DNA of 60,310 bases from BOG-938 sp035524315 (GCA_035524315.1 DATKPD010000030.1:1-60310), one strand, 5' to 3'. Counted from the stretch's first letter, positions 18,246 to 27,680 are shown. Translations and numbers: made by a program. Notes: generated from the sequence alone by a model not told the origin.

Positions 18246-18368
18246 GAACGTGTTCGGGTCGCGGCGGGCAGGCCCCCCGCGAGGCGGCGGAAACTAGGCC
18301 GAACGGCCCCGGCGATCAAGCGTCAATTCGGCGTGATTTCGCGCGATTTTGACGCTTGATCGCCCGCT

Positions 18369-18821
18369 TTATTCGTCTTCGCCGGGCAGACCCTCAATAT
18401 CGTCGTCGCCGAAGTCGTCTTCGTCCTCGTCCTCGAGGAAGGGCACCGCGTCGTCGCCCTCTTCCTCCAGGGCCGTTTCCTCGGCGAAGTCCACGCCCAG
18501 GTCGTCGGCCGGCGCGGCCGGGGCCTCGACCCCGTCCTCGTCGGTTTCCAGCGGCTCGGCCTCGACCACTTCGTCGAGTTCCGGGGTTTCATCCGGCTCG
18601 TCCTCGAAGCCTTCGACCTCAACGGGCTTTACCGGCTTTTCTTCGGCGTCCTCGTAGTCGACCGGGGTGGCGCGGGCGCGCATGCGGCGGCTGCGTACAG
18701 CCTCCTCAGGGTCGAAACTGGTGCCGCACTTGGGGCAAACGGCGGGCCGGCGGCCAAGATCGTAGAATTTGCTCTGGCAGTTCGGGCAAATCTGTTTGGC
18801 GCCGAGTTCTGGATTGGCCAA
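18369..18821 (-). CDS. TIGR02300 family acidic zinc-ribbon protein
   Basis: A 150-residue protein starting with a zinc-ribbon-like unit, PELGAKQICPNCQSKFYDLG then PAVCPKCGTSF (two CxxC pairs, about residues 12-38), followed by a long, very acidic tail (runs of E/D). This matches the alphaproteobacterial TIGR02300 family of unknown function. The TTG at 18821 is preferred over an upstream ATG at 18863 because the family begins at this point and AGAGGT lies 8 bases upstream. It is divergent from aroA and sits next to tRNA-Ala. Confidence 0.82.
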   Translation of the reverse strand: MANPELGAKQICPNCQSKFYDLGRRPAVCPKCGTSFDPEEAVRSRRMRARATPVDYEDAEEKPVKPVEVEGFEDEPDETPELDEVVEAEPLETDEDGVEAPAAPADDLGVDFAEETALEEEGDDAVPFLEDEDEDDFGDDDIEGLPGEDE

Positions 18822-18954
18822 CGGACCGACCTCTAGACTGAATGGCGGAAAGCGGCGGCTCACTTGCCATGCTGTTGGGCCGCTGTCAAAAGCTTAGCCC
18901 CCCTTATCGAATTATCCGCTGTTCGTTCGCTATCCCATCGAGACCTGTCGCCCC

Positions 18955-20295
18955 ATGACCCTCCACGGCAAAGCCGTAGCCTCAGCCCTGCGCGCCAGTC
19001 CTTCCGGCCCGCTGAGGGGCGAGACACGCGCCCCCGGCGACAAATCGATTTCGCACCGTTCGCTGATCCTGGGCGGGCTGGCTTCGGGCGTGACCGAGAT
19101 TTCGGGCCTGCTGGAAGGCGACGACGTTCTTCGCACCGCCGCCGCGATCGCAGCCTTCGGGGCCAAGGTCGAGCGTTTGGGGGAGGGCGCCTGGCGCGTG
19201 CAGGGGCAGGGCGGCTACGCCGAGCCCGGCGATGTGGTCGACTGCGGCAATTCCGGCACTGGCGCGCGTCTGATCATGGGCGCGGCGGCCGGGTTCGGCC
19301 TGTCGGCGACTTTCACCGGCGACAATTCTCTGCGCGGCCGCCCGATGGGCCGGGTGCTGGATCCCCTCGGCCTGATGGGCGCGCGGTGGCTGGGTCGGTC
19401 CAAGACCCGTCTGCCGATCACTCTTCACGGCGGCGGGCTCAAGGGCGTCAGCTATCGCTTGCCGGTGGCGTCGGCTCAGGTGAAGTCGGCGGTGCTGCTG
19501 GCCGGGCTCCACGCCGAGGGCGTGACCGAGGTGATCGAGCCCGAGGCGACGCGCGACCACACCGAACGCATGCTGCGGGCCTTTGGCGCGATCGTGGACG
19601 TGAGCGACGAGGCCGACGGCCGCCACATCCGCCTGGCGGGCGGCCAGCCCCTGACGGGCTGCGCGGTGCAGGTGCCCGGCGATCCGTCCTCGGCCGCCTT
19701 CCCCCTGGTGGCGGCCCTGATCACGCCCGGCTCGCAGGTGACCGTGCGCGGGGTGCTGCTCAACCCGCTGCGCACGGGTCTGTTCGAGACGCTCAAGGAG
19801 ATGGGCGCCGACCTGCAGATCGCCAATGTGCGGGAGGAAAGCGGCGAGCCGGTCGGCGACCTGACCGCGCGTCATTCGGCGCTGCATGGGGTGGAGGTGC
19901 CGCCAGAACGCGCCCCCTCGATGATCGACGAGTATCCGATCCTGGCCGCTGCCGCCGCCTTCGCCGAGGGACGCACGGTGATGCAGGGCATCGGCGAGCT
20001 GCGCGTCAAGGAAAGCGACCGTATCGCCCTGATGGCGCGCGGCCTGGCGGCGTGCGGCGTGGTTGTGCGCGAGGATCCCGAGGGCATGACCGTGATCGGC
20101 TCGCGTGGCTCCGGCCATCCGGTGCAAGGCGGAGCGCAGGTGACCACCCACGGAGATCACCGCATCGCCATGTCGCATCTGGTGCTGGGCCTGGCCGCCC
20201 AGGCGCCGGTGAGCGTGGATGAGCCGGGCATGATCGCCACCAGCTTCCCCGGCTTCGTGGAGCTGATGGCGGGCCTGGGCGCCCAGATCGCATGA
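18955..20295 (+). CDS. aroA: 3-phosphoshikimate 1-carboxyvinyltransferase (EPSP synthase)
   Basis: Transfers the enolpyruvyl group of PEP to shikimate 3-phosphate in aromatic amino acid synthesis. The 446-residue protein has the substrate lysine motif PGDKSISHR (K30, S31, R35) and the loop CGNSGTGARL. The overall sequence resembles class II enzymes, but the loop keeps a Gly where the CP4 enzyme has the Ala linked to glyphosate tolerance, so tolerance should not be assumed. It overlaps cmk by four bases (ATGA), starting the aroA-cmk-rpsA-ihfB run. Confidence 0.96.
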   Translation: MTLHGKAVASALRASPSGPLRGETRAPGDKSISHRSLILGGLASGVTEISGLLEGDDVLRTAAAIAAFGAKVERLGEGAWRVQGQGGYAEPGDVVDCGNSGTGARLIMGAAAGFGLSATFTGDNSLRGRPMGRVLDPLGLMGARWLGRSKTRLPITLHGGGLKGVSYRLPVASAQVKSAVLLAGLHAEGVTEVIEPEATRDHTERMLRAFGAIVDVSDEADGRHIRLAGGQPLTGCAVQVPGDPSSAAFPLVAALITPGSQVTVRGVLLNPLRTGLFETLKEMGADLQIANVREESGEPVGDLTARHSALHGVEVPPERAPSMIDEYPILAAAAAFAEGRTVMQGIGELRVKESDRIALMARGLAACGVVVREDPEGMTVIGSRGSGHPVQGGAQVTTHGDHRIAMSHLVLGLAAQAPVSVDEPGMIATSFPGFVELMAGLGAQIA

Positions 20296-20933
20296 GCCGG
20301 CCGCTGGTGATCGCCGTCGACGGCCCCGCCGCCTCAGGCAAGGGCACGATCGCGCAAGGGCTGGCCGAGCACTACGGCTTGCCTTGCCTGGACACCGGCA
20401 TGCTCTACCGCGCGGTGGGCGTGTTGACCCAGCGGCGCACCGGCGGGCTGGAGCCGTCCGACGCCGAGTGGTTCGCCCGCTCGCTGGCGCCCGACTTCTT
20501 CAACGACCCTGACCTGCGCACGCGCCACGCCGGCGAACTGGCCAGCCGCGTGGCGGCCTATTCAGGCGTGCGCGCGGCCCTGCTCGAGTTCCAGCGCGCC
20601 TTCGCCGCCCGGCCCGATGGCGCGGTGCTGGATGGACGCGACATCGGCACGGTGATTGCGCCCGATGCGGTGGCCAAGCTGTTCGTCACCGCCAGGCCGG
20701 AGGTGCGCGCCGAGCGCCGCTGGCGCCAGCTGAACGAAGCGGGCGAGCGCCTGCCGATAGAGACCGTGCTGGAGGACATCCGCGTGCGCGACCAACGCGA
20801 CATGGGGCGCGCCTCCGCCCCCCTGGCGCGCGCGCCCGACGCCGTCTTGCTCGACACCTCTGAAATGAGTATAGACGAGGCCGCCGATGCGGCCCGCCGC
20901 ATTGTCGAACTGGCGCGTCTTCCCCAGGCCTGA
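20292..20933 (+). CDS. cmk: Cytidylate kinase
   Basis: Phosphorylates CMP and dCMP with ATP. The 213-residue protein has the P-loop GPAASGKGTIAQ (about residues 10-21), the CMP-binding LDTGMLYRAV, and DGRDIGTVIAPDA. The ATG overlaps the aroA stop. The order aroA-cmk-rpsA is widely conserved in proteobacteria. Confidence 0.96.
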   Translation: MSRPLVIAVDGPAASGKGTIAQGLAEHYGLPCLDTGMLYRAVGVLTQRRTGGLEPSDAEWFARSLAPDFFNDPDLRTRHAGELASRVAAYSGVRAALLEFQRAFAARPDGAVLDGRDIGTVIAPDAVAKLFVTARPEVRAERRWRQLNEAGERLPIETVLEDIRVRDQRDMGRASAPLARAPDAVLLDTSEMSIDEAADAARRIVELARLPQA

Positions 20934-21121
20934 TCATCGCGAGATGGCGGCGGAGGGATAATCCCAACGCCCGGTCGACAATCCCGCGGGTGTTACGCCC
21001 AGGAGCCTTCTGGTTTTTGAGCCCTTCGGCCTGACTCCCAAACCCCTAGAGCGTCCGCCCGGACCCGCTGAGACCTCGCGTCTGCGCGTCCGCGCCTCGC
21101 ATTCGAAAGAGATGACAGCTT

Positions 21122-22831
21122 ATGGCTGACGATATGAGCATGAACCCGACCCGCGACGACTTCGCCGCGCTCCTCGATGAGGCGCTGGGCGGCCGGGACT
21201 TCGTCGAAGGCTCGGTGGTCCACGGCATCGTCGTGGCGATCGAAAAAGATTTCGCCGTGATCGACGTCGGTCTGAAGACCGAAGGCCGCATTTCCGTGAA
21301 GGAATTCGGCGCCGGTCCCGACGGCAAGCCCACCATCAAGGTCGGCGACAACGTCGAGGTCTATCTGGAGCGCGTCGAGAACGCGCTGGGCGAAGCGGTC
21401 ATCAGCCGCGAAAAGGCCCGCCGCGAGGAAGCCTGGACCCGCCTGGAAGGCGTGTTCGCCAAGAACGAACCGGTGATGGGCTCCATCGTCGGCCGCGTGA
21501 AGGGCGGCTTCACCGTGGATCTGGGCGGCGCCTCGGCGTTCCTGCCCGGCTCGCAGGTCGACATCCGCCCCGTGCGCGACGTCGGTCCGCTGATGGGCAA
21601 GGAACAGCCCTTCGCCATCCTCAAGATGGACCGTCCGCGCGGCAACATCGTGGTCTCGCGCCGCGCCATCCTGGAAGAAGCCCGCGCCGAACAGCGCACC
21701 GAGCTGGTCAGCCAGCTGCAAGAGGGCGAAATCCGCGAAGGCGTGGTCAAGAACATCACCGACTACGGCGCGTTCGTGGACCTGGGCGGCATCGACGGCC
21801 TGCTGCACGTCACCGACATGAGCTGGAAGCGCGTCTCGCACCCCAGCCAGGTCCTGGCCGTGGGCGACACCGTCAAGGTGCAGATCGTCAAGATCAACCC
21901 CGACACTCAGCGCATCTCGCTCGGCATGAAGCAACTGCAGTCCGACCCGTGGGACGGCGTGGAAGCCAAGTACCCCGTGGGCGCGCGCTTCACCGGCCGC
22001 ATCACCAACATCACCGACTACGGCGCCTTCGTGGAGCTGGAAGCCGGCGTCGAGGGCCTGGTGCACGTGTCGGAAATGTCGTGGACCAAGAAGAACGTTC
22101 ACCCCGGCAAGATCGTGTCGACCTCGCAGGAAGTCGACGTCGTGGTGCTGGACGTGGACGCCTCCAAGCGCCGCGTGTCGCTGGGTCTCAAGCAGGCCAT
22201 GGCCAATCCGTGGGAGCAGTTCGTCGAACAGCACCCGGTCGGCTCGACCGTCGAGGGCGAGGTCAAGAACACCACCGAATTCGGTCTGTTCATCGGCCTG
22301 GACAACGACATCGACGGCATGGTGCACCTGTCCGACATCGACTGGAACCTGCCCGGCGAAGAAGCCGCGGCCAAGTTCAAGAAGGGCGATGTCGTCAAGG
22401 CCAAGGTGCTGGACGTGGACGTCGAGAAGGAGCGTATCTCGCTCGGCATCAAGCAGTTGGGCGGCGATCCGCTGGCCAACGACACCTTCCGCAAGGGCCA
22501 GACCGTGACGGTCACCGTCACCGAGGTCACTTCGGGCGGCATCGAGGTCAAGTTCGGCGATGACGACGCGCCGATGAGCGCCTTCATCCGCAAGTCGGAC
22601 CTGTCGCGTGATCGTTCCGAGCAGCGCGCCGAGCGCTTCGCCCTGGGCGACCGCCTCGACGCCCAGATCACCAATATCGACAAGGCCGCCCGCCGGGTGT
22701 CCCTGTCTGTCAAGGCTCTGGAAATGGCCGAGGACAAGGAAGCCATCGAGAAGTTCGGGTCCTCGGACTCCGGCGCCTCGCTCGGCGACATCCTGGGCGC
22801 GGCCCTGCGCGAGAAGGCGCAGAAGGACTAA
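21122..22831 (+). CDS. rpsA: 30S ribosomal protein S1
   Basis: Binds mRNA on the 30S subunit and helps initiation. The 569-residue protein has six S1/OB-fold repeats; repeats 3 to 5 carry the typical GxVKNITDYGAFVDLGGIDGLLHVTDMSW signatures (split over about residues 200-430). The 188-bp leader may hold the promoter and an autoregulatory site, but no specific structure is claimed. The ATG at 21122 (MADDMSMNPTRDDF) follows AAAGAGATG. A strong intrinsic terminator follows at 22862-22892. Confidence 0.97.
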   Translation: MADDMSMNPTRDDFAALLDEALGGRDFVEGSVVHGIVVAIEKDFAVIDVGLKTEGRISVKEFGAGPDGKPTIKVGDNVEVYLERVENALGEAVISREKARREEAWTRLEGVFAKNEPVMGSIVGRVKGGFTVDLGGASAFLPGSQVDIRPVRDVGPLMGKEQPFAILKMDRPRGNIVVSRRAILEEARAEQRTELVSQLQEGEIREGVVKNITDYGAFVDLGGIDGLLHVTDMSWKRVSHPSQVLAVGDTVKVQIVKINPDTQRISLGMKQLQSDPWDGVEAKYPVGARFTGRITNITDYGAFVELEAGVEGLVHVSEMSWTKKNVHPGKIVSTSQEVDVVVLDVDASKRRVSLGLKQAMANPWEQFVEQHPVGSTVEGEVKNTTEFGLFIGLDNDIDGMVHLSDIDWNLPGEEAAAKFKKGDVVKAKVLDVDVEKERISLGIKQLGGDPLANDTFRKGQTVTVTVTEVTSGGIEVKFGDDDAPMSAFIRKSDLSRDRSEQRAERFALGDRLDAQITNIDKAARRVSLSVKALEMAEDKEAIEKFGSSDSGASLGDILGAALREKAQKD

Positions 22832-22861
22832 GTCTTCCGCCCTGGCGGAACGCCAAGACAG

Positions 22862-22892
22862 ACGCCCCGCCGGTCCCCCGGCGGGGCGTTTT
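22862..22892 (+). terminator. Intrinsic terminator of rpsA
   Basis: A perfect 12-bp GC-rich stem (22862-22873 with 22878-22889) around loop TCCC, running into TTTT. It separates rpsA from ihfB, so ihfB needs readthrough or its own promoter. Confidence 0.85.
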
Positions 22893-23048
22893 GCCTTTCC
22901 AGGGGAAGCGGAGCGCCCACGCGCCGGAATCGCGCCCGCATTTCGAGCAAGGTCTCGCATCGCACCATCCAACCCCTTGAAAGCGCAATGGGAGTCGATC
23001 ATGGTCGCGCCCAGACGGCCAGGGTGTGGGTCCGTTCAGGGGGTAGGA

Positions 23049-23330
23049 ATGATCAAGTCGGAGCTGATCGCCATCTTGGCGAGCGAGAATCCGCATCTGA
23101 CGCAGAAAGACGTCGAGCGCGTCGTCGGCGTGATCCTCGACCGCGTCACCGAGGCGCTGGAAGCCGGCGGCCGGGTTGAGCTGCGGGGCTTCGGCGCCTT
23201 TTCCGTGCGCGGTCGTCCGGCGCGGGCCGGCCGCAATCCGCGCACCGGAGAGACTGTCTCGGTGCGCGCCAAGGCGGTGCCCTTCTTCAAAAGCGGCAAG
23301 GAACTGCGCGAGCGGCTCAACGCCGACTAG
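23049..23330 (+). CDS. ihfB: Integration host factor subunit beta
   Basis: A 94-residue HU/IHF-family DNA-bending protein that pairs with IhfA. It begins MIKSELIAILASENPHLTQKD and has the DNA-binding arm RGFGAFSVRGRPARAGRNPR with TGETVSVRAKAVPFFKSGKEL, the normal beta-subunit signature. The frame is open far upstream, but the ATG at 23049 matches the family start exactly. Lies downstream of rpsA, a common order. Confidence 0.95.
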   Translation: MIKSELIAILASENPHLTQKDVERVVGVILDRVTEALEAGGRVELRGFGAFSVRGRPARAGRNPRTGETVSVRAKAVPFFKSGKELRERLNAD

Positions 23331-23445
23331 GCGCGGCCTGGCGGACGCCGCAGGCTTTCGCACGTCCGGATCGTGTGACAAAACACGGGGCAAAATTGTC
23401 GCCGATCGCCGCCGCATGCGTGGGCGGATCGCAGGGAGAACGTGC

Positions 23446-24375
23446 ATGTCGATGCCCCTCATCAGCCGTCCGCTGTGCTTCGCCGCCGCCGCCTTGATGT
23501 TGGCCGGAATGGCGGCATGCCCTGCGCTGGCGCAGGCCCCGGCGGCCGCCACGTCGTCGGCCACCCCGGCGCCGTCCTCGGTCGCCAATCTCAACCCGAT
23601 CCTGCAGGTCGAATACGACCTAGGCTCGGAGGCCTGGCGTGACGACAAGCTGGCCGCCTCCCCGCGCAAGCATGAGATCGCGGCGATCAAGGTCGGCGCG
23701 CGCACCCTCAAGGCCTTCGTGGTCCACCCCCTGACCCCCGGAAAGACCCCGGTGGTCCTGATGGCGCCGGAAGACCAGGGCATCGGCGGCTGGGCGCGCA
23801 ACATGGCCGACGAGATCGCCGCCATGGGCTACACCGTGGTGATGCCCGACTATTTCTCGGGCGAGGGACCCAACGGCGGCGACCGGGATTCCTTCCCCGA
23901 CCTGCGCAGCGTGTTCGAGTACCATCACTTCCATCCGGATTCCGAAGCCCAGATGACGGGCGACCTGAACGCCTGGGCGGACTGGAGCAAGGCGCTGCCC
24001 GCGTTCAACGGTAAGCTGGCGGTGGTCGGTTTCGCCTGGGGCGGCGGACGCGCCTTCTGGTTCGCCACCCAACGCCACGATCTGGCGGCGACCTTCATCT
24101 TCTACGACGTGGCCCCGCCGCCCTCGGCGCTGGCCGGACTGAGCGCGCCGGTCTACGCCTTCTACGCCGAGCACGACGCCCGGGTGGTCAAGACCCTGGA
24201 CGCGACCAAGGCGGCCATGGCCCAATTGGGTAAGGCCTATGAGCCGGTGTTCTATCCGGGCGCGGATCATATGTTCGTGCGCATGGGCGAGGAGCCGAAG
24301 GACCTCAATCCGGCCAATGTCTGGGCGCGGAACGACTCGCTGGCGCGGCTGCAGGCGCTGCTGGCCAAGCTCTAG
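23446..24375 (+). CDS. Exported dienelactone-hydrolase-like protein with nucleophile replaced by Ala
   Basis: A 309-residue alpha/beta-hydrolase of the dienelactone hydrolase family with a signal peptide (MSMPLISRPLCFAAAALMLAGMAACPALAQ) and an Ala/Pro/Ser linker. The nucleophile elbow, normally GxCxGG, reads GFAWGG with Ala197 (codon GCC at 24034-24036). The putative Asp244 (AEHDARV) and His275 (GADHMF) are kept. Without Cys or Ser the usual covalent mechanism is impossible, so this may be a binding protein or use another chemistry. AGGGAG 8-13 bases before the ATG at 23446 fixes the start. The second family member in this window (53772) keeps the Cys. Confidence 0.8.
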   Translation: MSMPLISRPLCFAAAALMLAGMAACPALAQAPAAATSSATPAPSSVANLNPILQVEYDLGSEAWRDDKLAASPRKHEIAAIKVGARTLKAFVVHPLTPGKTPVVLMAPEDQGIGGWARNMADEIAAMGYTVVMPDYFSGEGPNGGDRDSFPDLRSVFEYHHFHPDSEAQMTGDLNAWADWSKALPAFNGKLAVVGFAWGGGRAFWFATQRHDLAATFIFYDVAPPPSALAGLSAPVYAFYAEHDARVVKTLDATKAAMAQLGKAYEPVFYPGADHMFVRMGEEPKDLNPANVWARNDSLARLQALLAKL

Positions 24376-24465
24376 CCAAGGACCATCCTGCGCAAACTCA
24401 AGTCGAGCGCTTGACCTGGGTCTCGCGCGACTTCACCCTGCGCCGGGCTGAGGTCGGAGGAAACT

Positions 24466-24870
24466 GTGGGCATCTTCAAGGAATTCCGCGAATTCATCTC
24501 GCGGGGCAATGTGGTCGACCTGGCGGTCGGCGTGATCATCGGCGGCGCGTTCGGCGCGGTGGTCAAGAGCCTGGTCGACCAGGTGATCATGCCGCCGATC
24601 GGCCTGCTGACCTCGGGCGTGGATTTCTCCAAGCTGGAATGGGTGCTCAAGCCCGAGGACACCGTGGCCAAGAAGGCCGCCGTGGCCATCCAGTACGGCG
24701 CCTTCATCAACACCATCATCTCGTTCGTCATCGTGGCCGCGGCGGTGTTCGCCCTGGTCAAGGTCGTCAACGTCCTGCGCCGCCAGGAGGCCGAGGCGCC
24801 CGCGCCCGATCCGGCGCCCACCCCGACCGAGGCCCTGCTGACCGAAATCCGGGATCTGCTCAAGAAGTAG
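24466..24870 (+). CDS. mscL: Large-conductance mechanosensitive channel MscL
   Basis: Homopentameric inner-membrane channel that opens under hypo-osmotic shock. The 134-residue protein has the N-terminal amphipathic FKEFREFISRGNVVDLAVGVIIG, TM1 (about residues 15-45), a periplasmic loop, TM2 (about 75-100) and a charged C-terminal helix ending LLTEIRDLLKK. Start is GTG at 24466, supported by GGAGGAAAC just upstream. Confidence 0.96.
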   Translation: MGIFKEFREFISRGNVVDLAVGVIIGGAFGAVVKSLVDQVIMPPIGLLTSGVDFSKLEWVLKPEDTVAKKAAVAIQYGAFINTIISFVIVAAAVFALVKVVNVLRRQEAEAPAPDPAPTPTEALLTEIRDLLKK

Positions 24871-24880
24871 GGCGGGCTCA

Positions 24881-24915
24881 GGGTTCGCGGCCCTTGCGCA
24901 TCGGGCCGCGAACCC
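24881..24915. terminator. 13-bp perfect hairpin between mscL and trpF
   Basis: GGGTTCGCGGCCC (24881-24893) pairs perfectly with GGGCCGCGAACCC (24903-24915) over a 9-nt loop. Only CTTAAT follows instead of a T-run, and the trpF ATG is 13 bases further, so it either ends the mscL message or limits entry into trpF. Confidence 0.6.
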
Positions 24916-24927
24916 CTTAATCCGCCC

Positions 24928-25572
24928 ATGCCTCGCGCCACGGCCAAGATTTGCGGACTGACCACGCCCGAGACCGTCTCGGCGGCGCTCATGGGCGGCG
25001 CGAGCCACATCGGTTTTGTGCTGTTCGACAAGAGCCCGCGCCGCATCGATGCGCAGGCCGCCGCCCGCCTGGCCGCTCCGGCGCGCGGGCAGGTCAAAAT
25101 CGTCGCCCTGCTGGTCGATCCATCCGACGCGCTGGTGGAAGCGACGGTGCGCGACTTGGCGCCCGACCTTATCCAGCTGCATGGCCGCGAGACGCCCGCC
25201 CGCGCGGCGGCGGTGCGGGCCATGGCCGGCCGGCCGACGATCAAGGCGGTCGGCGTGCGCGACGCCGCTGACGTGGCCGCCGCGCTGACTTATGAAGACG
25301 CGGCCGACCACCTGATGTTCGACGCCAAGCCCCCGCTCGGCGCCGAGCGGCCCGGCGGCCACGGCGCGGCGTTCGACTGGAGCCTGCTGGCCGACGTCCG
25401 TCCCCAGCGCCCGTGGTTCCTGGCCGGGGGCCTTGATCCTTGGAACGTGGCGGAGGCCATCGCGGCGGCGCGCGCGCCGCTGGTGGATGTTTCCTCTGGC
25501 GTGGAGCGCGGCCCTGGCCTAAAGGACCCCAGCCTCGTCGCGGCCTTTCTGGACGCTGTCCGCCGTGTTTGA
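24928..25572 (+). CDS. trpF: Phosphoribosylanthranilate isomerase
   Basis: Amadori isomerisation of PRA to CdRP in tryptophan synthesis. A 214-residue TIM barrel with the catalytic-Cys motif KICGLT (Cys9), LIQLHGRE, the catalytic Asp in LMFDAKPP, and the phosphate-binding end FLAGGLDPWNV and VDVSSGVERGPGLKD. First gene of trpFBA, 21 bp before trpB. Confidence 0.95.
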   Translation: MPRATAKICGLTTPETVSAALMGGASHIGFVLFDKSPRRIDAQAAARLAAPARGQVKIVALLVDPSDALVEATVRDLAPDLIQLHGRETPARAAAVRAMAGRPTIKAVGVRDAADVAAALTYEDAADHLMFDAKPPLGAERPGGHGAAFDWSLLADVRPQRPWFLAGGLDPWNVAEAIAAARAPLVDVSSGVERGPGLKDPSLVAAFLDAVRRV

Positions 25573-25593
25573 GGCGCAGCAGACCGAGGACCC

Positions 25594-26808
25594 GTGAGCG
25601 CGCTTCGCCCCAACGACTATTCGGCTTTTCCCGACGCCAGCGGACGGTTCGGCGACTATGGCGGTCGCTATGTGGCCGAAACGCTCATGCCGCTGGTGCT
25701 GGAGCTGGAGCAGGCCTACGCCGCCGCCAAGGCCGACCCGGCCTTCCACGCCGAGCTCAACGGCTTTCTGACGCATTTTGTCGGCCGTCCCTCGCCGCTC
25801 TATTTCGCCGAGCGCCTGACCGAGAAATTCGGCGGGGCCAAGATCTACTTCAAGCGCGAAGAGCTGAATCACACCGGCGCGCACAAGATCAACAACTGCA
25901 TGGGCCAGATCCTGCTGGCCCAGCGCATGGGCAAAACCCGCATCATCGCCGAAACCGGCGCAGGCCAGCACGGCGTGGCCTCGGCCACCGTGTGCGCGCG
26001 CTTCGGCCTGCCGTGCGTGGTCTATATGGGCGCGGTCGATGTGGAGCGGCAGAAGCCCAATGTGTTCCGCATGAACCTGCTGGGCACGGAAGTCCGGCCG
26101 GTGACCTCGGGTCAGGCGACCTTGAAGGACGCCATGAACGAGGCCTTGCGCGACTGGGTCACCAACGTCGACGACACCTATTACATGATCGGCACGGCGG
26201 CCGGCCCGCATCCCTATCCGGCCATGGTGCGCGACTTCCAGTCGGTGATCGGCCAGGAGACCCGCGCCCAGATGCTGGAGATGGAAGGGCGCCTGCCCGA
26301 CGCGGTGATCGCCTGCGTCGGCGGCGGCTCAAACGCCATCGGCATGTTCCACCCGTTCCTGAACGACGAGGGCGTGCGCCTGATTGGCGTCGAGGCCTCG
26401 GGCTACGGCCTGGACAAGCTGCACGCCGCCTCGATCACCGGCGGCCGGCCGGGCGTGCTGCACGGCAACAAGACCTATCTGCTGCAGGACGCGGACGGCC
26501 AGATTGAGGACGCGCACTCGATCTCGGCCGGCCTGGATTATCCCGGCATCGGCCCCGAGCACTCCTGGCTGCACGACGTGGGCCGGGCCGAATACCGCAC
26601 CTGCACCGACGCCGAGGCCCTGGCGGCGTTCCAGATGTGCGCCGAGGCCGAAGGCATCATCCCAGCCCTGGAGTCGGCCCACGCCATCGCCAGAGTCGGC
26701 GAACTGGCCCAGGAAGTCGGCAAGGGCGGCATCGTGGCCCTGTGCCTCTCGGGACGCGGCGACAAGGACGTGGGCACGGTCGCGGCCGCGCTTGGGAGAT
26801 CCATTTGA
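25594..26808 (+). CDS. trpB: Tryptophan synthase beta chain
   Basis: PLP-dependent condensation of indole and serine. The 404-residue protein carries the PLP lysine in ELNHTGAHKINN (K98), the serine-binding AETGAGQHG, and the PLP-phosphate loop CVGGGSNAIG. Start is GTG at 25594. The stop overlaps the TTG start of trpA (TTGA), fitting the equimolar alpha2-beta2 complex. Confidence 0.97.
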   Translation: MSALRPNDYSAFPDASGRFGDYGGRYVAETLMPLVLELEQAYAAAKADPAFHAELNGFLTHFVGRPSPLYFAERLTEKFGGAKIYFKREELNHTGAHKINNCMGQILLAQRMGKTRIIAETGAGQHGVASATVCARFGLPCVVYMGAVDVERQKPNVFRMNLLGTEVRPVTSGQATLKDAMNEALRDWVTNVDDTYYMIGTAAGPHPYPAMVRDFQSVIGQETRAQMLEMEGRLPDAVIACVGGGSNAIGMFHPFLNDEGVRLIGVEASGYGLDKLHAASITGGRPGVLHGNKTYLLQDADGQIEDAHSISAGLDYPGIGPEHSWLHDVGRAEYRTCTDAEALAAFQMCAEAEGIIPALESAHAIARVGELAQEVGKGGIVALCLSGRGDKDVGTVAAALGRSI

Positions 26809-27617
26809 GTCGTATCGACGCCTGTTTCGCTCGCCTCAAGGCGCAAAACCGCGCGGCGTTCGTCGCCTACGTCATGGCCGGCGATCCGGGCCCCGAAGCT
26901 TCGCTCCAGATCATCCGGGGTCTGCCGGGCGCCGGGGCCGATATCATCGAGCTGGGCTTCGCCTTCTCCGACCCCATGGCCGATGGGCCGGCGATCCAGC
27001 TCGCCGCCCAGCGCGCGCTCAAGGCCGGCATGACCCTGGCCAAGACCCTGGACCTGGCCCGCGCCTTCCGGGCCGGCGACGCGGACACGCCGGTCGTGAT
27101 GATGGGCTATCTCAATCCGGTGCTCACCTTCGGCTACGCGCGCTTCGCCGAAGCGGCGGCCGAGGCCGGCGTCGATGGCCTGATCATCGTCGATTGCCCG
27201 CCCGAGGAGGCCGATCCCCTGGCCGACGCCCTGGACGCGGCGGGCGTGTCCCTGGTGCGCCTGGCCACGCCGACCACGGACGACAAGCGCCTGCCCGCCG
27301 TGGTGCGCCGCACCTCGGGCTTTGTCTACTATGTGTCCGTCGCCGGCGTGACCGGCGTCAAGGAAGCCGACGCCGAGGCGGTCCGTCCCGCTGTGGAGCG
27401 GGTGCGCGCGGCCTCGGGCCTGCCCGTGGCCGTGGGCTTCGGGGTCAAGACGCCCGAGCGCGCCGCAGCGGTGGCCAAGGTCGCCGACGCGGTGGTGGTG
27501 GGCTCCGCCCTGGTCGAGGAAATCGCCCGCGGCAAAGGTCAGCCGCCAGGGGCCGAACCCAGCGTGCTGATCGCCGCCAAGCGCCTGGCCGACGCCGTCC
27601 ACGGCGCGCGCGGCTAA
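26805..27617 (+). CDS. trpA: Tryptophan synthase alpha chain
   Basis: Cleaves indole-3-glycerol phosphate and channels indole to TrpB. From the TTG at 26805 (MSRIDACFARLKAQNRAAFV) it has 270 residues, and the catalytic residues fall at E49 (IIELG) and D60 (PMADGPAIQ), the same numbers as in Salmonella TrpA, which supports this start. Phosphate-binding GVTGVK and GFGVKTPE segments are present. The frame is open upstream inside trpB, but this is only overlap. Confidence 0.96.
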   Translation: MSRIDACFARLKAQNRAAFVAYVMAGDPGPEASLQIIRGLPGAGADIIELGFAFSDPMADGPAIQLAAQRALKAGMTLAKTLDLARAFRAGDADTPVVMMGYLNPVLTFGYARFAEAAAEAGVDGLIIVDCPPEEADPLADALDAAGVSLVRLATPTTDDKRLPAVVRRTSGFVYYVSVAGVTGVKEADAEAVRPAVERVRAASGLPVAVGFGVKTPERAAAVAKVADAVVVGSALVEEIARGKGQPPGAEPSVLIAAKRLADAVHGARG

Positions 27618-27680
27618 AACCACGATACATCAACAGGTTGTGCTTCGAAGCACTCGCGCGTAGCCGGTTCGTCCGCGTCG

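Noticed and set aside
20993..23002. 669-codon minus-strand open frame opposite rpsA
   Set aside because: Mirror of the S1 repeats, with repeated VGDVGDA-like strings that follow from the sense repeats.
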